Notes: generated by a model not told the origin, from the sequence alone. A DNA stretch of 36,257 bases from Candidatus Pacearchaeota archaeon CG_4_10_14_0_2_um_filter_35_33 (GCA_002792635.1 PFOR01000021.1:1-36257); one strand, 5' to 3'. Positions 19,669 through 28,946 are shown, counted from the stretch's first letter. Made by a program: numbers and translations.

Positions 19669-20777
19669 AAAAGAAAAGAATACTTTTTTTATATGAGCTA
19701 GTAGGTTTTGGGCATAAACAGATTGCAAATGCTACCGCGAAGAGATTAAAGGAAAAACATCCAGAATTTATCATAAAGTCAGAAGATTTAGGTGGCAAAT
19801 ATTATCCTTTTGTTATTGGCTCTATGAGAATTGGATACTCATTATTTGTCCAGAACGCCTCAGGATTATATAATTACCTCTACCATAAAGGCACCAACAG
19901 AAAAAGCCGTTTTTTCCTAAATTTGCCCACATCAATAGTTAAGGAAAAATTCAAGGAATTTATCCAGGATTTCAACCCTGATTTGATAGTGAGTGCCTAT
20001 GCTCTTGACACCAGTGCAGTTTCTTTGCTTGATGACAAGGAATTAAAGACAAAATTAATAGCAATAGCAACAGATTTCTTTGTACATAGTTATTACATAA
20101 GTAAAAATGTTGACAAGTATTGTGTCGCATCCAAATTTTCTAAAAGAGTCATGGTTGATTCTGGAGCAGATCCAAAAAAGATAGAAATTACGGGCTTGCC
20201 TGTAACAAAAAAATTTCTTATTAAAGGAAACAAACAAAAAGCAAAGAGGAAATTCGGATTCAGCCAGGACAAAACACTAATCTTAATAGTAGGCGGTGGA
20301 TTGGGTCTGGGCAGAATAGAAAAAGCCCTTGAGACCTTAGACAGCATAGATGAAGAAGTGCAAATTGCATTTGTTGCCGGAAAAAACGAAAACCTTTACA
20401 AAAAATTAACTCGCAAGAAATTCAGGAAAAATGTCAAAATATACGGATTTATAAAAGACCTTGATTCACTCATGGATGCAGCAGACATTTACGTTGGAAG
20501 GGCAGGAGGAAATGGGATTTCTGAAGTTTTTGCAAAAAGGATACCTATGATTTATTTTGGCGGATTGCCATCCCAAGAAAGGGCCAATGCAGAATATCTT
20601 GAATCAATAAAAGTAGGTTTTATTGCAAAAACTCCAAAAAAACTAAAAGAAGTTGCATCAAGGATGATTAACAAAAAAGAACTCTTAATTAATATGAAAA
20701 AGAACATTCAAAAAAATAATATGGACAAGGCCTCGGACAATATAATAAAAGTCATAGAAAAAGAACTAAACTTCTAA
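19665..20777 (+). CDS. GT28 family glycosyltransferase (MurG/diacylglycerol glucosyltransferase-like)
   Basis: LFLYELVGFGHKQIANATAKRLKE...KLIAIATDFFVHSYY...LIVGGGLGLGRIEKAL...YVGRAGGNGISEVFAKRIPMIYFGGLPSQERANAEYL. Confidence 0.8.
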   Translation: MKKKRILFLYELVGFGHKQIANATAKRLKEKHPEFIIKSEDLGGKYYPFVIGSMRIGYSLFVQNASGLYNYLYHKGTNRKSRFFLNLPTSIVKEKFKEFIQDFNPDLIVSAYALDTSAVSLLDDKELKTKLIAIATDFFVHSYYISKNVDKYCVASKFSKRVMVDSGADPKKIEITGLPVTKKFLIKGNKQKAKRKFGFSQDKTLILIVGGGLGLGRIEKALETLDSIDEEVQIAFVAGKNENLYKKLTRKKFRKNVKIYGFIKDLDSLMDAADIYVGRAGGNGISEVFAKRIPMIYFGGLPSQERANAEYLESIKVGFIAKTPKKLKEVASRMINKKELLINMKKNIQKNNMDKASDNIIKVIEKELNF

Positions 20778-21347
20778 TTTAAAAATAACATGCTTTATCA
20801 GACTAAATGCACCATCCCTATATTTTTCTTCATCTAGTATTTTTAACTTATTACTCTTAAATATTTTCTTCCACTGCTCCATTCTTAAAAAGTTATATGG
20901 CAATCTAACTCCAAAAAGCTTATTCCCAATATAGTCAGCCATCTGAAGAATCTTAAAGTCAAACCAGTTGCTCCAATAATGGTCCTTTATTAAAATATAT
21001 TTTTTACTAACCCTTTTTGCTTCTTTTATAACTTCATCTATTTCTTCATCATGGTGAAGAACATCAATCAACATAACGCAGTCAAAATAATTTTTTTTGA
21101 AAGGTATTCTCCCACCATCATATTTTTCTATGGGGATAAATGTTTCAGGCTGTACCACGACATCAACCCCGATAAATTTAGTATCTTTAACTTCTTCAGA
21201 AATTGCTTTTGTCAATCGGCCGTCTGAAGAACCTAAATCTAAAACATTTTTACACCCTTTTACATGAGGAAAAAGTTTATTTTTCAATCTTTTGATTCTT
21301 GCAGGAAAAACAAATTTCAAATCTATATATTTCAAAATTGAGCCCAT
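20766..21347 (-). CDS. SAM-dependent class I methyltransferase
   Basis: NVLDLGSSDGRLTKAI...FIGVDVV...PFKKNYFDCVMLIDVLHH. Confidence 0.8.
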   Translation of the reverse strand: MGSILKYIDLKFVFPARIKRLKNKLFPHVKGCKNVLDLGSSDGRLTKAISEEVKDTKFIGVDVVVQPETFIPIEKYDGGRIPFKKNYFDCVMLIDVLHHDEEIDEVIKEAKRVSKKYILIKDHYWSNWFDFKILQMADYIGNKLFGVRLPYNFLRMEQWKKIFKSNKLKILDEEKYRDGAFSLIKHVIFKLEV

Positions 21348-21377
21348 AAAAGATAAGGTGTTTCTAATCTTTTAAAA

Positions 21378-22100
21378 TTATTCTTTTATTTTAAATAACC
21401 ATATCAACAAAACGTGCCCAAAATGAGGGTGTACGCTAAGTTTAACATTTTTCCCTTCTTTTTTCATTTTTCTTGCAAGATTTTGCATCGCCTTGCTTGG
21501 AGCAATATAATCATATTCTCCAACAGAAATTTCGATTTCCCCGTCCATGTTCTCATGATTATATTTTGGACTAATTTCCTTAAATTCTTCCTTAATCCTT
21601 TTTTTAGAATATCCATAATCTTTCGCTCTTATTAACATCATTCGGGTTGCAAGACTTTCTTCTATTTCCCTAGGAAGATCACACACAGGAGCAACAGTTA
21701 CAAACCTTTTACAGCCGTGAGTATTAGCAAGCATGAACGCAGGTATTGAACCCATGCTAGAACTTAGTATTTTGAGATTTTCTTTTTTAATCTTCCTTTC
21801 TCTGACTGTTCTCAATGCGTTTTTATAGAAACTCATAAACATTTTTTTTAATCTAATAGCATCAGGAGAAAGTATAGACCTTGGAAGAGCGTAAATTATG
21901 ACATTTCCTTTCCTCGGAGTAAATCTTTTCCTAGAAATTGGGACATGGTATGCTGTTCCAGGTATAAAAATTATCCAAGTTTCCTTAGATCCTCTTTCTA
22001 TAACATCTACCGGTTCAATTCTCGCGTTATCCAAATCAGCCTCATTATTTCCTAATCTCCAAGCCCAAAATCGGTCAAAAATTTTTAGGAGCTTGTTCAT
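21378..22100 (-). CDS. Alpha/beta hydrolase-like protein
   Basis: IIFIPGTAYHVPIS...ILSSSMGSIPAFMLA...HPHFGHV. Confidence 0.6.
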   Translation of the reverse strand: MNKLLKIFDRFWAWRLGNNEADLDNARIEPVDVIERGSKETWIIFIPGTAYHVPISRKRFTPRKGNVIIYALPRSILSPDAIRLKKMFMSFYKNALRTVRERKIKKENLKILSSSMGSIPAFMLANTHGCKRFVTVAPVCDLPREIEESLATRMMLIRAKDYGYSKKRIKEEFKEISPKYNHENMDGEIEISVGEYDYIAPSKAMQNLARKMKKEGKNVKLSVHPHFGHVLLIWLFKIKE

Positions 22101-22138
22101 CTATCCTTATGTTAAACTCTTTTTAAAAAGTTTATCAC

Positions 22139-22708
22139 TTATCTTAGTTCATCATATCTAAAGCAATTAACTGTGTGATCATTCACCATACCGGCAGCCT
22201 GCATAAATGCGTAACAAATTGTTGAACCAACAAACTTGAATCCTCTTTTTTTCAAATCCTTAGACATTACATCAGATTCTTTGCTTGTAGCGGGAAGCTC
22301 TTTCAAACTCTTAAAATTATTATTAATAACCTTATTTGCTGTAAATTGCCAGATATATCTATCAAAGCTCCCAAATTTTTTTTGAATCTCCAAAAATTTT
22401 TGAGCATTAACAATCACCGCATTAATCTTCAATCTATTCCTGACAATTCCCGAATCTTCCAACAATCTCTCAATATCTTTTTCCTTATATCTGGAAATCT
22501 TCCTAGCATCAAAACCCTGGAAAGCTTTCCTAAAATTCTCTCTTTTATTCAAAATAATTTCCCAACTCAATCCAGCCTGAAAACTATCCAAAATAAGAAA
22601 CTCAAACAACTTATCATCGTCATGCAATGGAACGCCCCACTCTTCATCATGATATTTAATCATCTTACCATTCTTTCCAGGCCATGCGCATCTTTTTATT
22701 TCCATCAA
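22139..22708 (-). CDS. tag: DNA-3-methyladenine glycosylase I
   Basis: RCAWPGKNGKMIKYHDEEWGVPLHDDDKLFEFLILDSFQAGLSWEIILNKRENFRKAF. Confidence 0.9.
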   Translation of the reverse strand: MMEIKRCAWPGKNGKMIKYHDEEWGVPLHDDDKLFEFLILDSFQAGLSWEIILNKRENFRKAFQGFDARKISRYKEKDIERLLEDSGIVRNRLKINAVIVNAQKFLEIQKKFGSFDRYIWQFTANKVINNNFKSLKELPATSKESDVMSKDLKKRGFKFVGSTICYAFMQAAGMVNDHTVNCFRYDELR

Positions 22709-23523
22709 TTATACACAAACTCAGGTCTCGCCAATATTCCGGACTCATCAACCTTACATGCTACCTCCACAAACCGATTATCATAAAATACAGCAAACCT
22801 GTCTTCCTTTGGCATCCTATTCAGCAAGTCTTTTCTCATCAAAGGCTTACCAATTAAAAGCTTATCAACAGCCACTTTCTTAACTTTAACAATAGGCATT
22901 ATTTTTTTTATTGCTTCTTCGGCAGGGATTATCATTTTTCTTAATTCTTCTTTATTATATAATGCCTTCTCGAAATCATACAAATTTATTGCAGGCTCCT
23001 CAAAAATTCCCGCCTTAATCCTTCGTAGTTCTAACATATGTGCTCCACCCATGGTGTCTCCAAAATCGTGTACCAATTTCCTTATGTAAGTCCCAGCCTG
23101 TACTTCCATCCTGAATAAAACATCTTTTTCTTTTCTCTCTAAAATTTCAAAACTCTTAACCTCCCTTTCTCTTTCTTGCCGTTTAACTCTGCTCCTCTTT
23201 GGGGGGGTTTGTTTAATTTTTCCGATAAAATTTTTTATTTCAGAAAAAAGAATCTTGTCGTCTTCCTCCCCATGCAACCTCATTACACCCACATATTCTT
23301 TATTTCTATGCATAAAAAACTCATTCAACTTACATGCTCTGTTTAAGGCAATTGGCAATACTCCAGAAACTTGGGGATCCAAAGTACCTAGATGACCTGT
23401 CTTTCTCAATCCAAGTCTATCCTTAACAAACTGTCCAACTTTGAAAGAAGTCGGACCACTAGGCTTATCAATATTAATAAAACCGAATTCCAACAGTTCT
23501 TTGATATTTTTTTCGCCTTTCAT
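22705..23523 (-). CDS. cbf5: Archaeal tRNA/rRNA pseudouridine synthase (Cbf5/TruB family)
   Basis: FINIDKPSGPTSFKVGQFVKDRLGLRKTGHLGTLDPQVSGVLPIALNRACKL...VQAGTYIRKLVHDFGDTMGGAHMLELRRIKAG. Confidence 0.88.
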   Translation of the reverse strand: MKGEKNIKELLEFGFINIDKPSGPTSFKVGQFVKDRLGLRKTGHLGTLDPQVSGVLPIALNRACKLNEFFMHRNKEYVGVMRLHGEEDDKILFSEIKNFIGKIKQTPPKRSRVKRQEREREVKSFEILERKEKDVLFRMEVQAGTYIRKLVHDFGDTMGGAHMLELRRIKAGIFEEPAINLYDFEKALYNKEELRKMIIPAEEAIKKIMPIVKVKKVAVDKLLIGKPLMRKDLLNRMPKEDRFAVFYDNRFVEVACKVDESGILARPEFVYN

Positions 23524-23526
23524 AGA

Positions 23527-24372
23527 TTATAAGTTATCCAACGGGCTCCTTACATTTTTTATAGATGCTTGTGAAATTTGAGTATAAATCTGGGTGGTTT
23601 TTATATCAGAATGCCCTAATAATTTCTGGATAATTCTCAAATCGGTTCCTTGCTCAAGCAAATGAGTCGCAAAGCTGTGTCTCAATAAATGAGGATAAAC
23701 TCTCTTTTTTATGCTGGCTTTCTTTGCAGAATTCTGAACGATTTTGCCGATTGTCTTTTTGGTTAACTTTCCTTTGCGATTTGAAGGGAATAAAATGTCC
23801 TCGCTTGACAAATCATAGTAGTTTTTCAGATCATTTTTTATAGACGAAGGGATTTTCACAAATCTATCCTTATTACCCTTTGCCAGTCTGATTTTTATCA
23901 ATTCTTCGTTAAAATTAACATCACTCTTTTTAAGGTTAACAATCTCGTTGACCCTTAAACCGCAACCATAAAGCATTTTAATTATCAATTTATGCTTAAT
24001 ATTGGATGTATTATCAATCAATCTTTTTATCTCATTAATTGTTAAGATGTCCGGAATTGTCTTGTTTCTTTTGGGATTTGGTATATCTAATTTCTGGTGC
24101 AAAATTTCCTTAAAAAAATATTTTATTGCAAAAACATTATGCCCAGCAGATGCTGGATTGTTTGTTGATATTTTTGCTAACAGAAAATCTTTTGCACTTT
24201 GCGGATTTATCCCTTTGTTTTTTGAATATTCAAGATAATTTCTGACATGAGATAGATAACCCTTGATTGTTTCTTTAGAATAATTTCTTAATTTAAGATT
24301 TTCCTCTAATTTTCTAAGCAAACCTTCCATGTTCATCAAAAATAATTGTAATATAAAAAGGTTACTAAACAT
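23527..24372 (-). CDS. Tyrosine recombinase, XerA/IntI-like, putative cassette integrase (likely start at 24336 or 24330)
   Basis: Catalytic set intact: R in YGCGLRVNEI, K in LAKGNKDR, HLLRH, LLGH, IYTQ; C-terminus NVRSPLDNL; borders the cassette array and reads away from it. Confidence 0.9.
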   Translation of the reverse strand: MFSNLFILQLFLMNMEGLLRKLEENLKLRNYSKETIKGYLSHVRNYLEYSKNKGINPQSAKDFLLAKISTNNPASAGHNVFAIKYFFKEILHQKLDIPNPKRNKTIPDILTINEIKRLIDNTSNIKHKLIIKMLYGCGLRVNEIVNLKKSDVNFNEELIKIRLAKGNKDRFVKIPSSIKNDLKNYYDLSSEDILFPSNRKGKLTKKTIGKIVQNSAKKASIKKRVYPHLLRHSFATHLLEQGTDLRIIQKLLGHSDIKTTQIYTQISQASIKNVRSPLDNL

Positions 24373-24381
24373 ACTTTAATT

Positions 24382-24423
24382 GGATATATAACCTAAAAAA
24401 GGTTAATATCCGTTATGTTAAGT
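24382..24423. promoter_or_regulatory. Putative attI/dif-like recombination site and first cassette junction
   Basis: Imperfect palindrome GGATATATAACC taaaaaa GGTTAATATCC followed by ATGTTAAGT; GTTAAGT (24417-24423) is the exact complement of cassette 1 R'' ACTTAAC. Confidence 0.65.
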
Positions 24424-25029
24424 CCAATTTTTGTTGGCTCGCAATAGCTAAATCTTCGATTTAGAAATTTAATAGAAAACGGGCGGGCGTCTTAAAAAAC
24501 TACTCTTACTCACTAAGTACTTTCATTAGTCTACTTCGTATAAATGGATCTGATCCTTCCATATAAGAAGTTGCTTGCTCAAATATGTATTTGCTCAAAT
24601 CTTGTACTTCCATAGACGCTTCTTTAAGATTTCCATATTGATTTACAAGTCTTATTCCTTCAACTACTAAATCTAATCTAGACCCTTTGAGCCTATTGGA
24701 AAATTCCTCTGACTGTAAATCTGTGTATATTTCCCTTAATCTTGTTTCTCTTGTATCTTGTACTTCCATTTTATTTACCTTGCATTTAGTAGTATATTAG
24801 TCTTTATAAAGCTTTCGGTTAGTTTACTACTCTTAAAAGACAATAGAACAGACGCCCGCCCTAAAAAAGCTCGCCAACAAAAACTCCTTCGCTCCCGTTG
24901 GTCGCTCGGGCACGTTGCACTCTCGGGCTTTGCCCTCGGCTGACTTAACAGGCATTAACAGGAAACCTCGTTGCACTTCGGTTTCCCAAATTTTGCTCGT
25001 TCCTCGCAAAACTTCTGTTAATGCCGATG
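24418..25029. mobile_element. Integron-like cassette 1 (612 bp)
   Basis: Starts TTAAGT, ends at G of attC-A R'; cassette-specific TIRs TTTTTGTTGGC (24428-24438)/GCCAACAAAAA (24873-24883) and GGGCGGGCGTC (24481-24491)/GACGCCCGCCC (24851-24861). Confidence 0.7.
24506..24769 (-). CDS. Cassette 1 hypothetical helical protein
   Basis: 87 aa intact ORF in cassette body, between TIR arms. Confidence 0.55.
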   Translation of the reverse strand: MEVQDTRETRLREIYTDLQSEEFSNRLKGSRLDLVVEGIRLVNQYGNLKEASMEVQDLSKYIFEQATSYMEGSDPFIRSRLMKVLSE

Positions 25030-25035
25030 TTCATT
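24943..25035. repeat. attC-like site A
   Basis: R'' ACTTAAC, AACA-GGCATTAACAG ... CTGTTAATGCC-GATGTT, R' GTTCATT. Confidence 0.75.
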
Positions 25036-25093
25036 TCAATTTCCAATCTCCTCCTAGTCGTCGGTAAACCAAAAATTCTGATTTTGATATCTT

Positions 25094-25148
25094 CGTTTAA
25101 CGCTCCAATGCGAAATTAAAATTGTCGCATAACATCGCTGATTAAACG
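25094..25148. repeat. 5' inside-out attC-like hairpin, cassette 2
   Basis: CGTTTAA...GCGAAATT aa AATTGTCGC-ATAACA...TTAAACG. Confidence 0.55.
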
Positions 25149-25208
25149 AAATTGCTGAAAATAAAAAACAAAAATTGTCTACCTAACCCCCAAGGAAAGA
25201 GCGCGCGA

Positions 25209-25240
25209 GTTTTCTACGAAAACAAATAGTCGGCTTCGCC
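25209..25240. repeat. Twin-hairpin motif, cassette 2
   Basis: GTTTTC tac GAAAAC - AAATAGTC - GGC ttc GCC. Confidence 0.6.
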
Positions 25241-25245
25241 GAAAA

Positions 25246-25512
25246 TTATTTTAATTCTTTTGCGACTTTTTCGCCTTCTTTTGTTCTTCTGTAAATCCTT
25301 CCTGTTCTTTCTTCAGGATTTACAACTTCAACTAATTTCTTTTCTTTTAATTCAGACAAAGCACGAGAAACAAGATTAAAATAAGTGTTGCTGTTACTTT
25401 TGTAAATTTTCATAACTAATTCAGAGGGCATCATAGGTTTATCTAAATTCATAAAAATTTCTTTTCTATTCTTTCCTCTTTTTATGAAACCTGTTGCTTT
25501 TAGCAATTCCAT
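25246..25512 (-). CDS. Small winged-helix transcriptional regulator (cassette 2)
   Basis: 88 aa; FMNLDKPMMPSELVMKIYKSNSNTYFNLVSRALSELKEKKLVEVVNPEERTGRIYRRTKEGEKV; near-identical to 29961..30233. Confidence 0.8.
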   Translation of the reverse strand: MELLKATGFIKRGKNRKEIFMNLDKPMMPSELVMKIYKSNSNTYFNLVSRALSELKEKKLVEVVNPEERTGRIYRRTKEGEKVAKELK

Positions 25513-25514
25513 AG

Positions 25515-25569
25515 CAATCTATAAGCAATTTGGCTTAAGAAACAAATTCAACAATCTATTAGCAAATTG
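25515..25569. promoter_or_regulatory. Paired operator direct repeat in divergent promoter, cassette 2
   Basis: CAATCTATAAGCAATTTG (25515-25532) and CAATCTATTAGCAAATTG (25552-25569). Confidence 0.65.
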
Positions 25570-25620
25570 TGGGCAAAAAAAGAAAAATTTTTAAAGGAGT
25601 TATTACACATTATTTTATTA

Positions 25621-26129
25621 TGGCTAAAGAAAATCACACCTATCAAATTATTTCGGTGATTCTTTTAGTTGCAGTAATCACTTTTGCAGGATTATATTTT
25701 ACAAAATCTGCTCCTTCTCAAGAAATAAACGAGCAAACTTGTTCAGATTTTATTAACGAATGCCCAGAAATTCCAGCGGAAAAAGCTTTAATGTTTGGTA
25801 TGCTGAATTCTTGGGGAGAAAATCTTTACGATTCTAGTAAAAATCTTTTTACAGTTGGAATATACAACTTCGGAAATGTTGAAGCAAGAAATGTTGAAGT
25901 AATTTGTGAAGTAACAGTGGGAGATGAGGACGGATACGAAGTTTCTGATGTTCCAGTATCAACAGTTACAAAAAGAATAGGAAATGTAGCATCAACTTCT
26001 TACAAATATGTAGAACTTGAAAACGATATAAACAAACAGAAAGAAGGGAACTATCCTCTTGCAAGTTGTCGTATAACTTATTGTGAGAATTGCGAAATAT
26101 TAGCAGATAGAATTCCCGATTTAGAATAA
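25621..26129 (+). CDS. Single-TM secreted protein (cassette 2)
   Basis: Likely ATG start MAKENHTYQIISVILLVAVITFAGLYF at 25621; upstream part of ORF 25569.. is conserved promoter DNA. Confidence 0.65.
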
Positions 26130-26130
26130 A

Positions 26131-26493
26131 ATGTTTTTTATATTTGGTTGGGGTCATAGAAATGTAAAAAATTTTGGCTCTACTCTTGTTCAAAAGTGTC
26201 CTATTTGTTCTCACACATCTCATTATTCTCTTGTAAGAACAAGAGATTGGGCTACTTTGTTCTTTATTCCAATTTTCCCTTATGAAACTAAATATTTTTT
26301 AGAATGTCCTGTCTGTAAAAATGCTTTTGAATTAGAGAATGAAAACAACATAGAAAAATTAAAAGAAATTGCGGAACTTATAGAGAAATTTGATAATAAA
26401 GAAGTAACAAAAAAAGAATTGAATAAACAATACAAGAGTTTAGTAAAGGAAATAAAACCAGAAACAAAAGAAGAAGAAGACGAAGAGGATTAA
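26131..26493 (+). CDS. Zinc-ribbon family protein (cassette 2)
   Basis: FIFGWGHRNVKNFGSTLVQKCPICSHTSHYSLVRTRDWATLFFIPIFPYETKYFLECPVCKNAFEL. Confidence 0.75.
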   Translation: MFFIFGWGHRNVKNFGSTLVQKCPICSHTSHYSLVRTRDWATLFFIPIFPYETKYFLECPVCKNAFELENENNIEKLKEIAELIEKFDNKEVTKKELNKQYKSLVKEIKPETKEEEDEED

Positions 26494-26685
26494 CTTTCTT
26501 TTTTAGAAAAAAAGAAACAAAAAAGCGCGCTCTTTCCACCACCAACGACAATTTTAAAGACAATTTTCAGCAACTACGATATCAAAGAATTTTCGGAGAT
26601 TGGAAACTCACGAGGTCACTCACTTCGTTCGTTCCGCTCGTGCCACGCCTTGCAGGCTCTCGCTCCATTTCATTACGCTCGGGAA

Positions 26686-26795
26686 AATGAACAGCGATTA
26701 AAGAGAAAATCCTTGCAGGATTTTCCCAAATTAATTTCTCAGCCAGCTCGTAAACTCGCGGGAGAAATTAACTTTCTTTAATCCCGATGTTAAAT
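26686..26795. repeat. attC-like site B
   Basis: R'' AATGAAC, GATTAAAG ... CTTTAATC, R' GTTAAAT; hairpin GAAAATCC-TTGCA-GGATTTTC inside. Confidence 0.75.
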
Positions 26796-26859
26796 CGAAT
26801 TTTTTCTTCTGCTAAAAATTTAAATCTCTAATACATATTTCCCGCCCAAAGAAGCGCGC

Positions 26860-26904
26860 AATTTTTCTATCGAAAAATTAGATAGCTAAAAATCAAAGAT
26901 TTTT
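26860..26904. repeat. Twin-hairpin motif, cassette 3
   Basis: AATTTTTC..GAAAAATT - AGATAGCT - AAAAATC aaa GATTTTT. Confidence 0.6.
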
Positions 26905-26907
26905 AGA

Positions 26908-27000
26908 AGAAAAACTTCTTTTATCCGACCAACAAAAACCGAAATGAAATTTTTTAAATTTTACACAACAAAGGATAAAAGGCTTAGCCCAAATTTTTCT
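26908..27000. repeat. 5' inside-out attC-like hairpin, cassette 3
   Basis: AGAAAAACTTCTTTTATCC GACCAAC ... ACAACAAAGGATAAAAGG..CCCAAATTTTTCT. Confidence 0.55.
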
Positions 27001-27047
27001 GATTTACTCAACAATACTTTTTTATATTATCTTTTTCTATTTATTTT

Positions 27048-27518
27048 ATGAGTTTTTTAAAAAAGATATTTGGAGAAAAAAAGAAACCTAAAAAGAAAGG
27101 AGTTAAAGATTATGATTATTATTTGAAAAAAGGAATTATTGAAGAAGATGATGGAGAAACTTATGACTTTTCAAAACCCGGAGACAAAGAAAGGTTACTT
27201 AAAGACCAAAGAGATTTTGAAAAAGTAAGAAAAGAGCAAATAAGAAAAAATAGAGAACAAATAGGAAAAACTAAACTAAAAGGCAAAGTAATCTATAATT
27301 TTCCAGGAAACAAATCTGAAAAATTTACTTTAAAATTCGAGATAACTGAAAAGGGAGTAATTCAAACAGAAGCAGTAGGATTAAAAAATCTTGAAGGATT
27401 ATCAAATCTTTCTGAACAACAGAAAAGTAAGATAATGAATGAAATAGAGAAATTTGATTCAAAAAAATCAAATGGTAAAAATGAAATTAAAATCACTTTT
27501 GAAGGAAAACTAAAATGA
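27048..27518 (+). CDS. Hypothetical Lys-rich protein (cassette 3)
   Basis: 156 aa intact ORF; overlaps next CDS start. Confidence 0.6.
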   Translation: MSFLKKIFGEKKKPKKKGVKDYDYYLKKGIIEEDDGETYDFSKPGDKERLLKDQRDFEKVRKEQIRKNREQIGKTKLKGKVIYNFPGNKSEKFTLKFEITEKGVIQTEAVGLKNLEGLSNLSEQQKSKIMNEIEKFDSKKSNGKNEIKITFEGKLK

Positions 27519-28012
27519 ATGAAAAGTCATTTAGGAAAATTTACTTTATTTTAGGATTTTTAATTTTCTTCTTGATTATTTCTTTATGGAATTACAATAT
27601 CCAACAGGAAAGATATATGGAAGATTATCTTGAATCTTCTTATCAAAATATGATAAATAATACTAGAAACAATATGTCTGAAAAATATCAAAATGAATAT
27701 GGAGTTTCAGAGGAAGAATTTAATGATTATTGGGGGGATTTCAAAAAAACTGAAGATTTTGAAGTTATGAAGTTAAAATATAAAGATGAATTAAGACAAG
27801 AATATGAAAACCTAGAAAGCGATATTCCTTTTCATAAAAAAATATTTTCAAATCTAAGTATTTTTTTCTTAGGAATTCTAAGTTTAATAGTGGGTTTAAT
27901 TTCAACTCCCTTAAATTTAGTTCTTTCAGTCATAATTATTGTTGGTTTTTATTATATTCTTAGATGGGTATATCCTTTAGTTATCTCGAAAAATATTTTA
28001 AAGAAAAAATAG
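27515..28012 (+). CDS. Membrane protein with two hydrophobic regions (cassette 3)
   Basis: 165 aa; N-terminal TM and C-terminal TM pair. Confidence 0.6.
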   Translation: MNEKSFRKIYFILGFLIFFLIISLWNYNIQQERYMEDYLESSYQNMINNTRNNMSEKYQNEYGVSEEEFNDYWGDFKKTEDFEVMKLKYKDELRQEYENLESDIPFHKKIFSNLSIFFLGILSLIVGLISTPLNLVLSVIIIVGFYYILRWVYPLVISKNILKKK

Positions 28013-28074
28013 AAAAACTTCTTGTTGATTTTTAGAATAACAAACCTTAAAACTTATCTTTCTATCATAGTTCT

Positions 28075-28595
28075 ATGAATAATCAAAGAGTTGCTATTTT
28101 CATCAATGGAAGTAATCTTTACCATAATCTAAAAAGATACGACATAAAAACAAATTTTGAAAATATAATAAAAAGAATTGAAACAAAAAGAGAAATTGTA
28201 GATATCTTTTATTATACTGCTTTGTTAGATAAATCAATAGATGAGAAAAAATACAAAGACCATAAAAGATTCTTAGACAAGATTAAAGGAATTCCTAATT
28301 TTAATATAGTTTTATGTAACTTAAGAAAAATTGTTTTACCTGGCGGCTCTGTTGATTTTTCAATAAAAGGGATGATGTTTATTTAGCAACAGACTTAATC
28401 AAAGGTTCTTATGAAAATTTATACGATATTGCAATAATTGTTTCAGGAGATGCAGATTTTATTCCTGCGATAAATCTTGTTAGAAAGAATGGTAAAAAAG
28501 TAATAAACGCTTTCTTCCCAAAAAGTTCTTCATATCAATTAAGAAACTGTTGTGATGGTTCAATTAATTTAAGAAAAGCATTAAATAAAAAGTAG
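28075..28595 (+). pseudogene. NYN-domain (LabA/PIN-like) protein, single frameshift
   Basis: MNNQRVAIFINGSNLYHNLKR... to FSIK, then +1-frame RDDVYLATDLIKGSYENLYDIAIIVSGDADFIPAINLVRKNGKKVINAFFPKSSSYQLRNCCDGSINLRKALNKK*; break near AAAAGGG at ~28366. Confidence 0.75.
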
Positions 28596-28836
28596 TCCCA
28601 ATGTGGCGAACCACACGGGACAGTTATTAATATTATTATATATCTAAACTTTAAAAATCCTTCGGTTGCCTAATTTTCGCCTTTTGTGGCGACTTACTTT
28701 TTAGAAAAAAGTAAGCAAAAAGCGCGCGCTTCCCACCCAAGATAGGAGATTTAAATTTTCTAAACGCAGAAGAAAAAACTCCTTCGCCTTTGGCTTGGTG
28801 CCGTCTTGCAGACTTTCGGCATAAATGCCTCACACG

Positions 28837-28946
28837 ACCTAACAACAGTTATGAGGAAAAATCTTGCAGATTTTTGCCCAAATTAATTTTACGAGGTCAC
28901 TTCGTTCCGCTCTGTAAAATTAACTTCTCATAACCAAATGTTGCTT
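28837..28946. repeat. attC-like site C
   Basis: R'' ACCTAAC, GTTATGAG ... CTCATAAC, R' GTTGCTT; hairpin GAAAAATC-TTGCA-GATTTTTG inside. Confidence 0.75.

Larger units (their letters stand above)
25030..26789. mobile_element. Integron-like cassette 2 (1760 bp)
   Basis: R' GTTCATT at start matches R'' AATGAAC at end; TIRs TTCCAATCTCC (25041-25051)/GGAGATTGGAA (26595-26605), GGAAAGAGCGCGC (25194-25206)/GCGCGCTCTTTCC (26525-26537). Confidence 0.75.
26790..28940. mobile_element. Integron-like cassette 3 (2151 bp)
   Basis: TIRs TTTTTTCTTCTGC (26800-26812)/GCAGAAGAAAAAA (28766-28778), ATTTAAATCTC (26818-26828)/GAGATTTAAAT (28746-28756); R' at start does not match R'' at end. Confidence 0.7.

Noticed and set aside
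23527-24372. Classical IntI annotation
   Set aside because: The recognisable IntI-specific extra helix between the K-containing hairpin and HxxR is not visible; called XerA/IntI-like instead.
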